From Paulinella micropora (Eukaryota; Cercozoa; Imbricatea; Euglyphida), in assembly GCA_009731375.1 (NCBI GenBank), contig BJOX01000318.1, positions 112,089 through 176,088 on the forward strand: a DNA stretch of 64,000 nt, read 5' to 3'. The position numbers and the translations under genes are program-made. Positions 1-22,497 of this stretch are shown here, piece after piece. How positions within the stretch are numbered: the first letter of the stretch is position 1; each line of letters opens with the position of its first letter. The notes beneath the pieces were generated by a model, which searched no databases, had not been told where the DNA came from, and was given only the letters and a program-made list of their open reading frames with translations.

Positions 1-12
1 ATCCATCCATCC

Positions 13-86
<74 letters not shown>

Positions 87-133
87 ATCCATCTATATCC
101 ATCTATATCTATCTATATCTATATCTATATCTA

Positions 134-166
<33 letters not shown>

Positions 167-170
167 CCTT
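1..170. repeat. (TATC)n microsatellite
   Basis: Starts with a few CATC units and runs as TATC/TATATC variants up to the first interspersed repeat. No coding content; the open frames are only YLSI-type translations of the repeat. Confidence 0.95.
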
Positions 171-1023
171 TCTCGCTTGTTGAGCCCGGAATAAAACCCA
201 CAGTGCTCTGTCGGTTTATACTAGACTGTCGAACAGTCTCGAAACTCCATCTGCTTACTGGGTCCTCTGTAATGGAGGTGGGAGCTCGTTCTGCAAGGGG
301 CGCTTATGGAACGAGCCCTGGCCCCGCCTGGTACTAGGGAGCTTTGGTATTGCCTGTATCAGTCCCTTCCGTGCAAACATCACGGCTTAGCTGGGCATCG
401 GGTTAATACTTTACCCACAGACTTCCTGGTTGACGAAATCAGAAGCTCCTTTTTTCTGACATTAGTCGATATTTCATCAGTTGATCTTATCACTTACTCT
501 ACGGAATGAACCAAGGCCACTTGAGGTGTCACTGACCCTCTCTTGGGCTTGATTTTTTGAAATGGGTGCCATCTGTCGACAGACAGAGAATTAGGGGATG
601 GTGTGGGTGTGCTGGGCCCGTGGTGGGGTGCCTTATGTGTGCCTAGCCATACGCCTATAAGTCACATGCCGAAATAGCGACGGGAAGCACAATCCTGTTC
701 CCTCAGGGTGCCCTTTCTCGCTTGTTGAGCCCGGAATAAAACCCACAGTGCTCTGTCGGTTTATACTAGACTGTCGAACAGTCTCGAAACTCCATCTGCT
801 TACTGGGCCCTCTGTAATGGAGGTGGGAGCTCGTTCTGCAAGGGGCGCTTTATGGAACGAGCCCTGGCCCCGCCTGGTACCAGGAAGCTTTGGTATTGCC
901 TGTATCAGTCCCTTCCGTGCAAACATCACGGCTTAGCTGGGCATCGGGTTAATACTTTACCCACAGACTTCCTGGTTGACGAAATCAGAAGCTCCTTTTT
1001 TCTGACATTAGTCGATATTTCAT
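166..1023 (+). repeat. Interspersed repeat family A, dimeric copy
   Basis: Two head-to-tail copies of a monomer of about 545 bp; the second begins near position 711. The first copy starts abruptly inside the monomer, directly after a TATC run. The second ends at GATATTTCATC and passes straight into a new TATC run. Other copies lie at 3632, 8344, 20594 (minus) and 47291. The monomer contains AATAAA but no ORF longer than about 65 codons. A 5'-truncated, simple-repeat-tailed copy is what a SINE or non-LTR retroposon would leave; no RNA polymerase III boxes were found. Confidence 0.85.
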
Positions 1024-1067
1024 CTATCTATCTATCTATCTATCTATTTATCTGTTTGTCTGTCTGG

Positions 1068-1128
<61 letters not shown>

Positions 1129-1145
1129 AAACTATCAATCTATCA

Positions 1146-1230
<85 letters not shown>

Positions 1231-1540
1231 CCTACCTACCTATCTATCTTACCTATATATCTTATCTATCTATCTATCTATCTAATCTAATCTAATCTAA
1301 TCTAATTTAATCTAATTTAATCTAATCTAATCTCATCTCATCTCATCTCATCTCATCTCATCTCATCTCATCTCATCTCATCTCATCTAATCTAATCTAA
1401 TCTAATCTAATCTAATCTAATCTAATCATCTAATCTAATCTAATCTAATCTAATCTAATCTAATCTAATCTAATCTAATCTTATCTTATCTTATCTTATC
1501 TTATCTTATCTTATCTTATCTTATCTTATCTTATCTTATC

Positions 1541-1605
<65 letters not shown>

Positions 1606-1661
1606 CATCTATCTATCTATCTATCTTATCTATCTTATCTATCTTATCTATCTTATCTATC

Positions 1662-1735
<74 letters not shown>
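1022..1735. repeat. Microsatellite block, TATC with TCTAA, TCTCA and TTATC derivatives
   Basis: A continuous array drifting through related units: TATC, then pentamers TCTAA, TCTCA and TTATC, then TATC again. Each block is homogeneous, so new unit variants arose and spread locally. Confidence 0.95.
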
Positions 1736-1737
<2 letters not shown>

Positions 1738-1829
1738 ACCTGTCTGCCTATCTATCCGTCTGCATACATAAATGAAAATGTTCATCATATATGTAAATGC
1801 GCATGTGAATATTATGTATATAAATTCAT

Positions 1830-2609
1830 GTCAATTCCACTTCTTCATATGTTTTTATTTATGTATGTAATTCAGCCATCGCTTATTTTTATACAAACGT
1901 TACACATTTATCGGTCACCTCCACAAAGTGTGGTCAGGTTACCGATAAAACTACATGTGCGGCACGCCAAATTTGACGTGTTTTGCGGGCTCGCCGGCCC
2001 GGCTCACCCGCAGAAGACGTCGAATTTGTGGCTAGCTGCATCATATACTATTCACCTGTTTCTGCGTGTGTATAATACAGCCATCTTTTCTCTCATATGC
2101 ATTGTATCTTTTTCATACACATTTTCTGCGTGTGTAATAGGTTATCACTTCTTCCGTGTAGTTTGTACATATTTCTTCTTTTCTTTCTTATATGTATATA
2201 TATATGCAAATATATATATATATATACATATATATTAGTGCGTGTGTATAATACAGCCATCACTGTACCTATTTCATTCCTGTGTTTCTGTGTGTCATAC
2301 AGCCATCATTTACCTCAGAAAATTAAATGTTTCATATGTTTCTGCTTGTGCGTATATCATTCCGTCTCTCATACAAATTGTACAGATTTCATAATGTTTC
2401 TATTTGTGTTTGCTACTTCTCTCACACAAACTATGCATGTTCCATATGATTCTGTTTATTATGAAACAGCCATCACTTCTCTCATTCCAAACTGTACATA
2501 CTTCATTCATCCGTTTCTGTATGTGAATAATACAGCTATCATTTTTTGTTAAGGGTGCGGTCGTCGGACCGTCCGGTCCTCAAAAATGCTGACAAAATTT
2601 TCCGTTTTG

Positions 2610-2652
<43 letters not shown>

Positions 2653-3035
2653 GCATTTCGACTGTTTGTCTGCTCTGCCTGTCCACCAATTTTTGTGGTT
2701 ATATTCGCGGTTGAATTCCCCTAATTGTCTATCTAAATGCCAATTGAGTCTTCATGAGTCTTCACCCTGAATGGCATCGATATAGCTAAAAAAAATAATC
2801 ATAGTATGGACCGATTTGCGGAAATCCTTTCAAGTTTCAGGCGAATCAGTCTACAAAGCTGCCGCAAACTAGACCGCACCCTTGATACGCATTGTTCATG
2901 TTCATATGTTTCTGCTTGTATCTAATCCATCTCTCATACGAATGGTGCATATTTCACATAGCTCTGCTGGTAGATGTTGCATTATTTCATTTCTATATTT
3001 CTACGTGTGTTTTGATACAGCTATCACTTATCTCC
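1830..3035. repeat. Degenerate ~60-bp minisatellite, AT-rich
   Basis: The phrases 'TTTCTGYGTGTGTATAATAC', 'CAGCCATCAC' and 'CTCTCATAC' recur about every 60-70 bp with many substitutions. The array is interrupted by the foldback element at 1912-2052 and by a (GTT)n tract near 2608-2655. No gene is supported. Confidence 0.6.
1912..2052. repeat. Foldback element, copy 1
   Basis: About 140 bp starting CGGTCACCTCCACAAAGTGT, nearly identical to 4425-4564. The second half folds on itself: arms of about 35 bp (around AATTTGACGT and GCGGG) pair with the sequence after a short GC-rich loop. The size, paired arms and dispersed copies fit a small foldback/MITE-like element. No target-site duplication could be fixed by eye. 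Confidence 0.75.
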
Positions 3036-3069
3036 GGGCGCCCGGGACGCCTTCGCCTTCGGCCGGTAA

Positions 3070-3631
<562 letters not shown>

Positions 3632-3781
3632 GGTACTAGGGAGGTTTGGTATCGCCTGTATCAGTCCCTTCCGTGCAAACATCACGGCTTAGCTGGGCAT
3701 CGGGTTAATACTTTACCCACAGACTTCCTTGGTTGACGAAATCAGAAGCTCCTTTTTTCTGACATTAGTCGATATCTCATC
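3632..3781 (+). repeat. Repeat family A, 5'-truncated copy
   Basis: Only the last ~150 bp of the family A monomer is present, beginning TGGTACTAGGGAGG right after a TATC run and ending GATATCTCATC before another. It shares TTCCTTGG with the copies at 8344 and 47291, against TTCCTGG in the dimeric copies, so these three form a subfamily. Confidence 0.85.
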
Positions 3782-3804
3782 TATCTATTTACCTACCTAC
3801 CTAC

Positions 3805-3883
<79 letters not shown>

Positions 3884-3920
3884 CCTATCTATCTACCTAT
3901 CTATCTATCCATTTATCCAT

Positions 3921-3959
<39 letters not shown>

Positions 3960-3960
3960 C

Positions 3961-4004
<44 letters not shown>

Positions 4005-4066
4005 TTTCCTTCTTTCTGTGACAGGTTCACCTCGTCGGGTGAGACGATCCATCCCCGAGAGGAGGT

Positions 4067-4146
<80 letters not shown>

Positions 4147-4147
4147 G

Positions 4148-4178
<31 letters not shown>

Positions 4179-4183
4179 GTACG

Positions 4184-4243
<60 letters not shown>

Positions 4244-4263
4244 CATAGATAAATAGATAGGTA
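3782..4263. repeat. Microsatellite with strand switch, TATC then GATA
   Basis: TATC units run to about 4001, repeat C follows (4002-4050), and from 4066 the same tetranucleotide continues on the opposite strand as GATA to about 4263. The two halves are inverted repeats of each other and could form a large hairpin. Confidence 0.9.
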
Positions 4264-4424
4264 GATAGATACGTGATTGCTAGATTGACGTAAACACCTG
4301 ATTCAATATCCACCTCACGTTGATATTTATATTACATGTCGATCGATCTATTCAGCAGTGTATGGCCAGACCCTCGCGCCATTATTCTATACGTATGCAT
4401 GATTACATATCACGTTTATTTCAT

Positions 4425-4564
4425 CGGTCACCTCCACAAAGTGTGGTTAGGTTACCTTTAAAACTGCATATGCGGCGCGCCAGATTTGACGTTTTGCGGG
4501 CTCGCCGGCCCGGCTCACCCGCAAAAACACGTCAAATTTGTGGCTAGCCGCATAATATGCTATG
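4425..4564. repeat. Foldback element, copy 2
   Basis: Second copy of the 1912-2052 element. The arms are clearer here: 4469-4500 pairs with 4518-4554 (TATGCGGC...TTTGCGGG against CCCGCAAAAA...GCCGCATA) around a loop rich in GCC/CGG. Confidence 0.75.
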
Positions 4565-4654
4565 ATTTGTGCCTTGGCATGGCAGATTGATCCCAAAGAC
4601 CCCTTTGACGCCAAGAGCAGCATCGAACCAGGTGATCTATCTCTCTATCTCTCG

Positions 4655-6478
<1,824 letters not shown>

Positions 6479-6504
6479 CGTGTCTTGGTTTGTTTGTTTC
6501 TAGC

Positions 6505-7296
<792 letters not shown>

Positions 7297-7337
7297 GCTA
7301 TGTGGCATTGTCCCCTACAAAATACCATTGGAGAACA

Positions 7338-8343
<1,006 letters not shown>

Positions 8344-8345
<2 letters not shown>

Positions 8346-8744
8346 GGGGTGCCTTATGTGTGCCTAGCCATACGCCTATAAGCAACATGCCGAAATAGCG
8401 ACGGGAAGCACAATCCTGTTCCCTCAGGGTGCCCTTTCTCGCTTGTTGAGCCCGGAATAAAACCCACAGTGCTCTGTCGGTTTATACTAGACTGTCGAAC
8501 AGTCTCGAAACTCCATCTGCTTACTGGGCCCTCTGTAATGGAGGTGGGAGCTCGTTCTGCAAGGGGCGCTTATGGAACGAGCCCTGGCCCCGCCTGGTAC
8601 TAGGGAGGTTTGGTATCGCCTGTATCAGTCCCTTCCGTGCAAACATCACGGCTTAGCTGGGCATCGGGTTAATACTTTACCCACAGACTTCCTTGGTTGA
8701 CGAAATCAGAGCTCCTTTTTTCTGACATTAGTCGATATCTCATC
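8344..8744 (+). repeat. Repeat family A, single copy
   Basis: One ~400-bp copy from TGGGGTGCCTTATGTG to GATATCTCATC, flanked by TATC runs on both sides. The 140-bp linker seen between monomers of the dimeric copies is absent, so its 5' edge marks another truncation point. Confidence 0.85.
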
Positions 8745-8758
8745 TATCTATTTGTCTG

Positions 8759-8789
<31 letters not shown>

Positions 8790-8978
8790 CTCTCTCTCTC
8801 TCTGACTCTCTCTCTCTCTCTCTCTCTCTCCCTCTCTCTCTCTCTCATGCATGTACAAACATACATACTTATACTTCAATCTATATGTACTTAAATTATG
8901 TTTGTATTTGTATTTATGTATTTTAATTTTCCAATTTATACATGTTTTAATTATATTGAACGTAGGTTCAGATGGATG

Positions 8979-9292
8979 CGGCTTGGGGTTTAGCGTATTT
9001 AACAGGTTGTCCTTCATACATACATACATACATACATACATACATGGCTTGGGGTTTAGCGTATTTAACATATTGTTGTTCATGCAGCTATGTACATACA
9101 TACATACATACATACATACATACATACATACATGCATGCATACATGGCTTGGGGTTTAGCGTATTCAACAGATTGTTGTTCATACAGCTGTGTACATACA
9201 TACATACATACATACATACATACATGCATGCATACATGGCTTGGGGTTTAGCGTATTTAACATATTGTTGTTCACACAGCTATGTACATACA

Positions 9293-9324
<32 letters not shown>

Positions 9325-9382
9325 CATGGCTTGGGGTTTAGCGTATTTAACATATTGTTGTTCACACAGCTATGTACATACA

Positions 9383-9414
<32 letters not shown>

Positions 9415-9472
9415 CATGGCTTGGGGTTTAGCGTATTTAACAGATTGTTGTTCACACAGCTATGTACATACA

Positions 9473-9504
<32 letters not shown>

Positions 9505-9562
9505 CATGGCTTGGGGTTTAGCGTATTTAACATATTGTTGTTCACACAGCTATGTACATACA

Positions 9563-9594
<32 letters not shown>

Positions 9595-9785
9595 CATGGC
9601 TTGGGGTTTAGCGTATTTAACAGATTGCTGTTTTTACAGCTTTATAACATACGTACGTACATACATACATACATACATACATGCATACATACATACATGC
9701 ATACATACATGGCTTGGGGTTTAGCGCATTTAACAAGTTGTCGCTCATACAGCTACATACATACATACATACATGCATGCATACA
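8979..9785. repeat. 90-bp minisatellite with internal ACAT microsatellite
   Basis: Nine units of GGCTTGGGGTTTAGCGTATT plus ~20 bp of unique sequence plus a run of ACAT. Five consecutive units (starts 9237, 9327, 9417, 9507, 9597) are spaced exactly 90 bp; earlier and later ones vary in ACAT number. Because 90 is divisible by three, frames stay open for 250-330 codons, but nothing else suggests translation. Confidence 0.9.
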
Positions 9786-9861
9786 TATATACATAGATCG
9801 TAAAGTGAGGCTGACTGACGTTCAGCTCAGATCATTGGGCCAAGGACTGATACGGTCCAAC

Positions 9862-11300
<1,439 letters not shown>

Positions 11301-11621
11301 TTATTTTCATTGAGAACAATTTTTCAATTGAACTCAGGAAATGTCCACGTGAAAAGTATAGCTAGTAAGTCTTACCTTTATCTAAGGTGGAAGCCTAGTT
11401 ATTCAATCGAGCGTATTAAAGATGTAATCGGATATTAGGCGCCTCGGTATTAATTTTAGTAATATGTATGCTTGGATATGTTGTGCGGTATTTGGTCTAT
11501 ATTATGGTATGGGTGTATTTTATTCTAAGCAGGATCGTTTCTATATGGTGGCCCCTCTTTCCTTTTTTATCACTGAAAAAGTGACATTAGAAAAAAATTG
11601 AAAGAGGGGGGGTTAAGTTAG

Positions 11622-11654
11622 GCATGGTTGAGCAGATACATCGACATTCAGAGA
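11622..11654 (+). CDS. Candidate upstream importin-alpha exon (weak)
   Basis: An AG acceptor and a GT donor enclose 33 bases reading MVEQIHRHSE. The end phase fits the following micro-exons. It loosely resembles the LVELL.H stretch that precedes the LRTVGN motif in importin-alpha ARM repeats. The match is short and the splice sites are not strong, so it may be chance. No other exon was recognised in 11.04-11.62 kb. Confidence 0.25.
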
Positions 11655-11656
11655 GT

Positions 11657-12470
<814 letters not shown>

Positions 12471-12484
12471 CACCATCGTGCTAG

Positions 12485-12514
12485 CTTTACGTACAGCGGG
12501 GAAAATATCAAGCA
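12485..12514 (+). CDS. Importin-alpha ARM micro-exon, copy 2 (30 nt)
   Basis: Reads LRTAGKISS, 30 nt, with the same phase and the same GTAAGT donor as copy 3 and a CT-rich acceptor ending TGCTAG. It could replace copy 3 without changing frame. The Val-to-Ala change in LRTVGN and the loss of Asn suggest relaxed constraint. Confidence 0.5.
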
Positions 12515-12571
12515 GTAAGTTTATTACCTATCTCTTTATCTGTCTCTCTTTCTCTCTCTACATCATGCCAG

Positions 12572-16161
<3,590 letters not shown>

Positions 16162-16631
16162 GGGATGGGAGGGTAGGGGAGGGGAGAAGACGGAGGGGAC
16201 GGAGGGGAGGGGAGGGGAGGGGAGGGGAGGGTAAGGGAAAGGAAGGGAGAAAGGAGGGAAGGAAGGAAGGAAGAAGGAAGGGGCCTTCGGGAGCGCGTCA
16301 TCCTTCAACCTTGAGCTCTCATCCGTTCTCCCTAAGGCTTGGTTGCTCGTCCAGTAACTGAAGGCATCGTCTGCAAGCTCAGCACAAACGCTGTCAAGTG
16401 ACGTGCTTAACACATCGAAAAGTCAGCTTCTTAGTCAGTATTTAACGACACGACCATGCCAAGGTCGTGATTTGAAAGCGCTTGACTTGGCTTTTTCAAA
16501 CCTTGGCTTTAGCAGTGCCATAGCAGTAGGATTGAGATTGATGTAGAACGATGAAAAGAACGTTGAAGGATTGATTTGACCACTTGAAATATAGTCAGTT
16601 TGTATCCTTGCGCAACTCACAGTCACAAAAG

Positions 16632-16704
<73 letters not shown>

Positions 16705-16744
16705 CTGTGCTTGGCCAACGAACACCCAGAATTACTGTCACTAT

Positions 16745-16803
<59 letters not shown>

Positions 16804-16854
16804 CCTATCTACCTACCTATCTATCTATCTATCTATATGTATCTACCTACCTAC

Positions 16855-16919
<65 letters not shown>

Positions 16920-16952
16920 CGTCTACCCATCTATCCATCTATCTATGTATCC

Positions 16953-17005
<53 letters not shown>

Positions 17006-17055
17006 ACTATCTATCTATCTATAAGCTTATATCTATCTATGTATCTATCTTTCTA

Positions 17056-17109
<54 letters not shown>

Positions 17110-17527
17110 CCCGGATTCCATCCACAGTGTTGACGCCAAGACATACTCTCATTTCGTCCAAGAAGTACCCCGAAAGAACCAATCGAAAGAAGAAAGCACC
17201 TGATTTTGCCATCAACACCAAGCGTATGGAAAGACATTGAAGAACTCCAATCCGCCTTCCCTCTCATCCTCCCCTTATCTCTCATCCTGCATTCCGTCAT
17301 AGCCGTCCAGTGTTGCATAGCCCGGGCTAGGTCCCTTCGGGGGTTTAGGCCTTTACACAATGTCATCATTGTAGCTTGCGCAAGCTTACGGTGCTCAAAA
17401 CACTTGGACTAACGGCTTCCTTTTCTTTCTCTTCTTCCTTATCCTCCCACTCTCCATTCCTAGATTGCCTTTTTCTTCAACGTCCTTCCTCCTCTTCTTT
17501 TTCCAGAACACAGTCTACCCGTGATTC
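16162..17527. repeat. Gene-free stretch: G-rich, (CT)n and (TATC)n tracts
   Basis: After the importin-alpha stop come GGAGGG/GGGGA units (16166-16280), ~350 bp of unremarkable sequence, a CT run (16634-16700) and a TATC array (16745-17108). 17110-17527 has no supported coding region. Confidence 0.8.
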
Positions 17528-17618
17528 CCATCCCGGACACATGCACAGTACACAAATTATTGTTTGATGTGAAACTGCGTTCCTTTGCAAGGACTACATT
17601 CCTTTGCGACATCTCATC
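17528..17618 (+). repeat. Repeat family E, copy 1
   Basis: A 91-bp segment (CATCCCGGACACATGCACAG ... GCGACATCTCATC), nearly identical to 46221-46310. It is followed by a TATC/CATC run, as in the other copy. Its last bases, ACATCTCATC, match the end of family A although the bodies are unrelated. Confidence 0.8.
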
Positions 17619-17647
17619 TATCTATCCATCCATCCATCCATCCATCC

Positions 17648-17697
<50 letters not shown>

Positions 17698-18030
17698 TCT
17701 GTCTGTCTATCTATCTGCTATCTATCTATCTTTCTATGATATCTATTTATAGTAATATTGGTCGAGAAAAGTGAGTTTGAAGTAGGATCACTCAGCACTA
17801 GTTGTAGGCACTCTCTGCCCTGCCAGCCCACTGTTGATAGTTGCCGAGTGCCCAACTCAGGATTAAGCCACCTGCACACAAGGCATAACGCACTGTCTCT
17901 CCGTCTGTCTGTCTGTCTGTCTGTCCGTTCCTCCGTCCTGGACAAGGCATAACGCAAAAGGATGAGCCTTGCATGGCGAGCAGCAGGAGCTAGGTGCCAC
18001 AGCAAGCATGCAGATGGAGCATTAGATCTA
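17619..18030. other. Microsatellite remnant and unassigned sequence
   Basis: CATC/TATC run to about 17745, then ~280 bp without a recognisable gene. It contains a GTCT run and a 14-bp direct repeat (ACAAGGCATAACGC, near 17877 and 17942). Confidence 0.6.
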
Positions 18031-18124
18031 TTTAACCCTTGAACAATAATTGTTATTTCTCCTGTTTTTAATTACTGGTATTTATATTATTAATAATATT
18101 TCAGATACACAGCTAGTATTGACC

Positions 18125-18470
18125 TTGATATATATTAATATCAGTCAATTTTATTCAAAAGTTTTATTGCTGTTGACATTCAAGACAACAAAAAAAATTG
18201 ATTTTTCTGTTTTGGTTGGAATTTCAGTTTTGGTTGGAATTTTGATTTTGGGTGAAAATTTGAATTTTTCAAATTAACTGCTATATTCGTCCGCAAAATA
18301 TCGTAAATTTTCGCGAAATGTTACCGTTAAATTTGAAAATTTGAATTTTTGTCACAAAAATGAAAAACTGTCACAAAAATGAAAATCTGACACAAAAATG
18401 AAAAACTAATTTTTGTTGTTGTCTTGAATGTCAACAGCAATAACTTTTCAAAATTCAAGACAGATTACTT
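18125..18470. repeat. AT-rich foldback element
   Basis: The arm TTATTGCTGTTGACATTCAA at 18164 is repeated in reverse complement ending at 18443. The pairing extends outward imperfectly to about 45 bp and the loop is about 220 bp. Inside are several TTTGAAAATTTGAATTTT and CACAAAAATGAAAA repeats. No ORF; fits a MITE or another non-autonomous foldback. Confidence 0.65.
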
Positions 18471-19080
18471 TATAAAAGTTTCAAGTTGAAAGCCTGGAGT
18501 TTATATTTTTACGCTGTGAGTTTGGATACAACCCCAAGGGGTAATTACACCGTGGCAACGAACTCTTAATAAAGATCTCTATGGCTGCATTATTAGTATT
18601 AATAAGTCCTGACTCCTGAGAGCAGCGGTGAAATACAAGTAGCAGAGCGGTCACTTCGTTTATTTATTAATACGTAGATTTCTACTTGTCAAGTTGCAAA
18701 CTTTGGTTGCAACTGGACAGCTTTTAAGCATTGAAGAACGGCGCGGCTTGCTTTTGGTAGGCCGAGCTGACCGGCTCTTCTTTGTCCATGGGAGAGAAGT
18801 CTCATCATAAAATTGAAATTAAAAATATTAAGATTAATACTATTAACAAGGCGACTATTATAATAGTGATTAATACAGTAATATGCAGCGTGGTTTCAAG
18901 CCTCTGTTGACGGGAGTTTCAGGTGGCCTTCAAGTACCTGTTCATCTATATGTCTATCATACCTGCCTTTCTATCTGTTTGTCTGCTGTCCATTTTGTTT
19001 CTATTGCTAATGTTCTTGACACCTGACCAGCTTAGCCTTTCCATGAAGATAAATAGGAGTGTGTTAGACTGTCAGTATGT
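18471..19080. other. Intergenic, no gene seen
   Basis: AT-rich, with no ORF over 60 codons, no RNA gene recognised and no repeats beyond short motifs. Confidence 0.6.
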
Positions 19081-19094
19081 ATTTATGAATGAAT

Positions 19095-20593
<1,499 letters not shown>

Positions 20594-20596
<3 letters not shown>

Positions 20597-21267
20597 GAAA
20601 TATCGACTAATGTCAGAAAAAAGGAGCTTCTGATTTCGTCAACCAGGAAGTCTGTGGGTAATTTTAACCCGATGCCCAGCTAAGCCGTGATGTTTGCACG
20701 GAAGGGACTGATACAGGCAATACCAAATCTCCCTAGTACCAGGTGGGGCCAGGGCTCGTTCCATAAGCGCCCCTTGCAGAACGAGCTCCCACCTCCATTA
20801 CAGAGGACCCAGTAAGCAGATGGAGTTTCGAGACTGTTCGACAGTCTAGTATAAACCGACAGAGCACTGTGGGTTTTATTCCGGGCTCAACAAGCGAGAA
20901 AGGGCACCCTGAGGGAACAGGATTGTGCTTCCCGTCGCTATTTCGGCATGTGACTTATAGGCGTATGGCTAGGCACACATAAGGCACCCCGCCACGGGCC
21001 CAGCACACCCACACCATCCCCTAATTCTCTGTCTGTCGACAGATGGCACCCATTTCAAAAAACCAAGCCCAAGGGAGGGTCAGTGACGCCTCAAGTGGCC
21101 TTGGTTCACTCCGTGGAGTAAGTGATGAGATCAACTGATGAAATATCGACTAATGTCAGAAAAAAGGAGCTTCTGATTTCGTCAACCAGGAAGTCTGTGG
21201 GTAAAGTATTAACCCGATGCCCAGCTAAGCCGTGATGTTTGCACGGAAGGGACTGATACAGGCAAAT

Positions 21268-21268
<1 letters not shown>
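20594..21268 (-). repeat. Repeat family A, dimeric copy, inverted
   Basis: Same dimer as 166-1023 on the opposite strand. The 3' end at 20594 abuts a GATA (TATC) tail. The second monomer begins 543 bp further on and is cut at about 21268 by another GATA array. Orientation and truncation follow the same rule as the plus-strand copies. Confidence 0.85.
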
Positions 21269-21359
<91 letters not shown>

Positions 21360-21416
21360 GTAGGTAGGTAGGTAGGTAGATAGGTAGGTAGGTAGGTAGG
21401 TAGGTAGGTAGGTAGG

Positions 21417-21492
<76 letters not shown>

Positions 21493-21759
21493 AAGATAGA
21501 TAGATAGATAGATAGACAGCACATAGATAGTGGTTGGTCTACCAGCGCTGCATAAGTATCCCAGGACAAATGCATACATAGCATCCCGCCAACCGAAGGT
21601 GACCGGGCAGCGGGCTGGAGGTGGGCACGAGAGATTTACAGATGGATAGACAGAGAGAAAGAAAGCCAGACAGACAGACAGACAGGCAGGCAGGCAGACA
21701 GACAGACAGGCAGACAGGCAGGCAGACAGAAAGACAGTCAGTCAGTCAGTCAGTCAGTC

Positions 21760-21790
<31 letters not shown>

Positions 21791-21970
21791 TAGACAGACA
21801 GATAGACAGACAGACAGCAAGACAGACAGCAAGACAGACAGCAAGACAGACAGACCAGACAGACCAGACAGATAGAGAGACAGATAGACAGGGCAGACAG
21901 GACAGACAGGATAGACAGGGCAGACAGGACAGACAGGACAAACAGGACAGACAGACAGACAGACAGACGC
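21269..21970. repeat. (GATA)n/(GGTA)n and (CAGA)n arrays
   Basis: GATA/GGTA to about 21515, ~120 bp of unassigned sequence, then CAGA/CAGG/CAGT units from about 21640 to 21968. Confidence 0.95.
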
Positions 21971-22497
21971 TCCTGTTTATCTTCACGGAAAGGCAAACCT
22001 AAACCTGATCAGGTATCAAGAACGATAGCAACGAAAGTAAACAGAGTACTAAACAAGTACTTGAAGGTCCTGCACAGGTAGATGGAAAGGCGTGGGTCGG
22101 CTTCGTAGGGCCCCATGTGATCCTACCTAACAGAAATTAAAACAGAAAAATTTACGCGTTGTTAGTAAACAGAATACAAACAGGTACTTGAAGGTACCTG
22201 CACAGGTACATGGAGGCCTGTCGCGAGACGTTTCTTTTTTTTGATTTCTGAGCCCGGCTTGATCATTTGACACAGAAATGTAAAAAGTAAGCAATACTTC
22301 TAGAAAACGTTTCTAGAAGGGTTGCACATTATTTCACAGCAGAGTCCGCAATAGCCGACCAAAACCCAACCCAAAGCACCACAAAGAATGGTCAGAATTA
22401 CGCGTCCACAATCAAAAAGATTCTCATGATCTGTTGGGACGCACATGGGGCGCTTCTACTAGTATATTTTACCGAATAATAATCCTACCTCTTGTGA
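21971..22497. other. Intergenic upstream of the 22.5-kb gene
   Basis: Contains a diverged direct repeat built on 'GTACTTGAAGGT..CTGCAC' (22056-22085 and 22182-22210). Otherwise no repeat, RNA gene or clear promoter element is evident. Confidence 0.5.

Noticed and set aside
306-509. A frame beginning [15 protein letters not shown] in repeat family A.
   Set aside because: It recurs only with the repeat, is cut differently in each copy, and leads into TATC repeats; not conserved as protein.
166-1023. Family A as a tRNA-derived SINE.
   Set aside because: No convincing A and B boxes were found, so the source RNA is left open.
9237-9700. Possible repeat protein of 30-residue units ([16 protein letters not shown]...).
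   Set aside because: Frame openness follows from the 90-bp period; other frames and the minus strand are open too.
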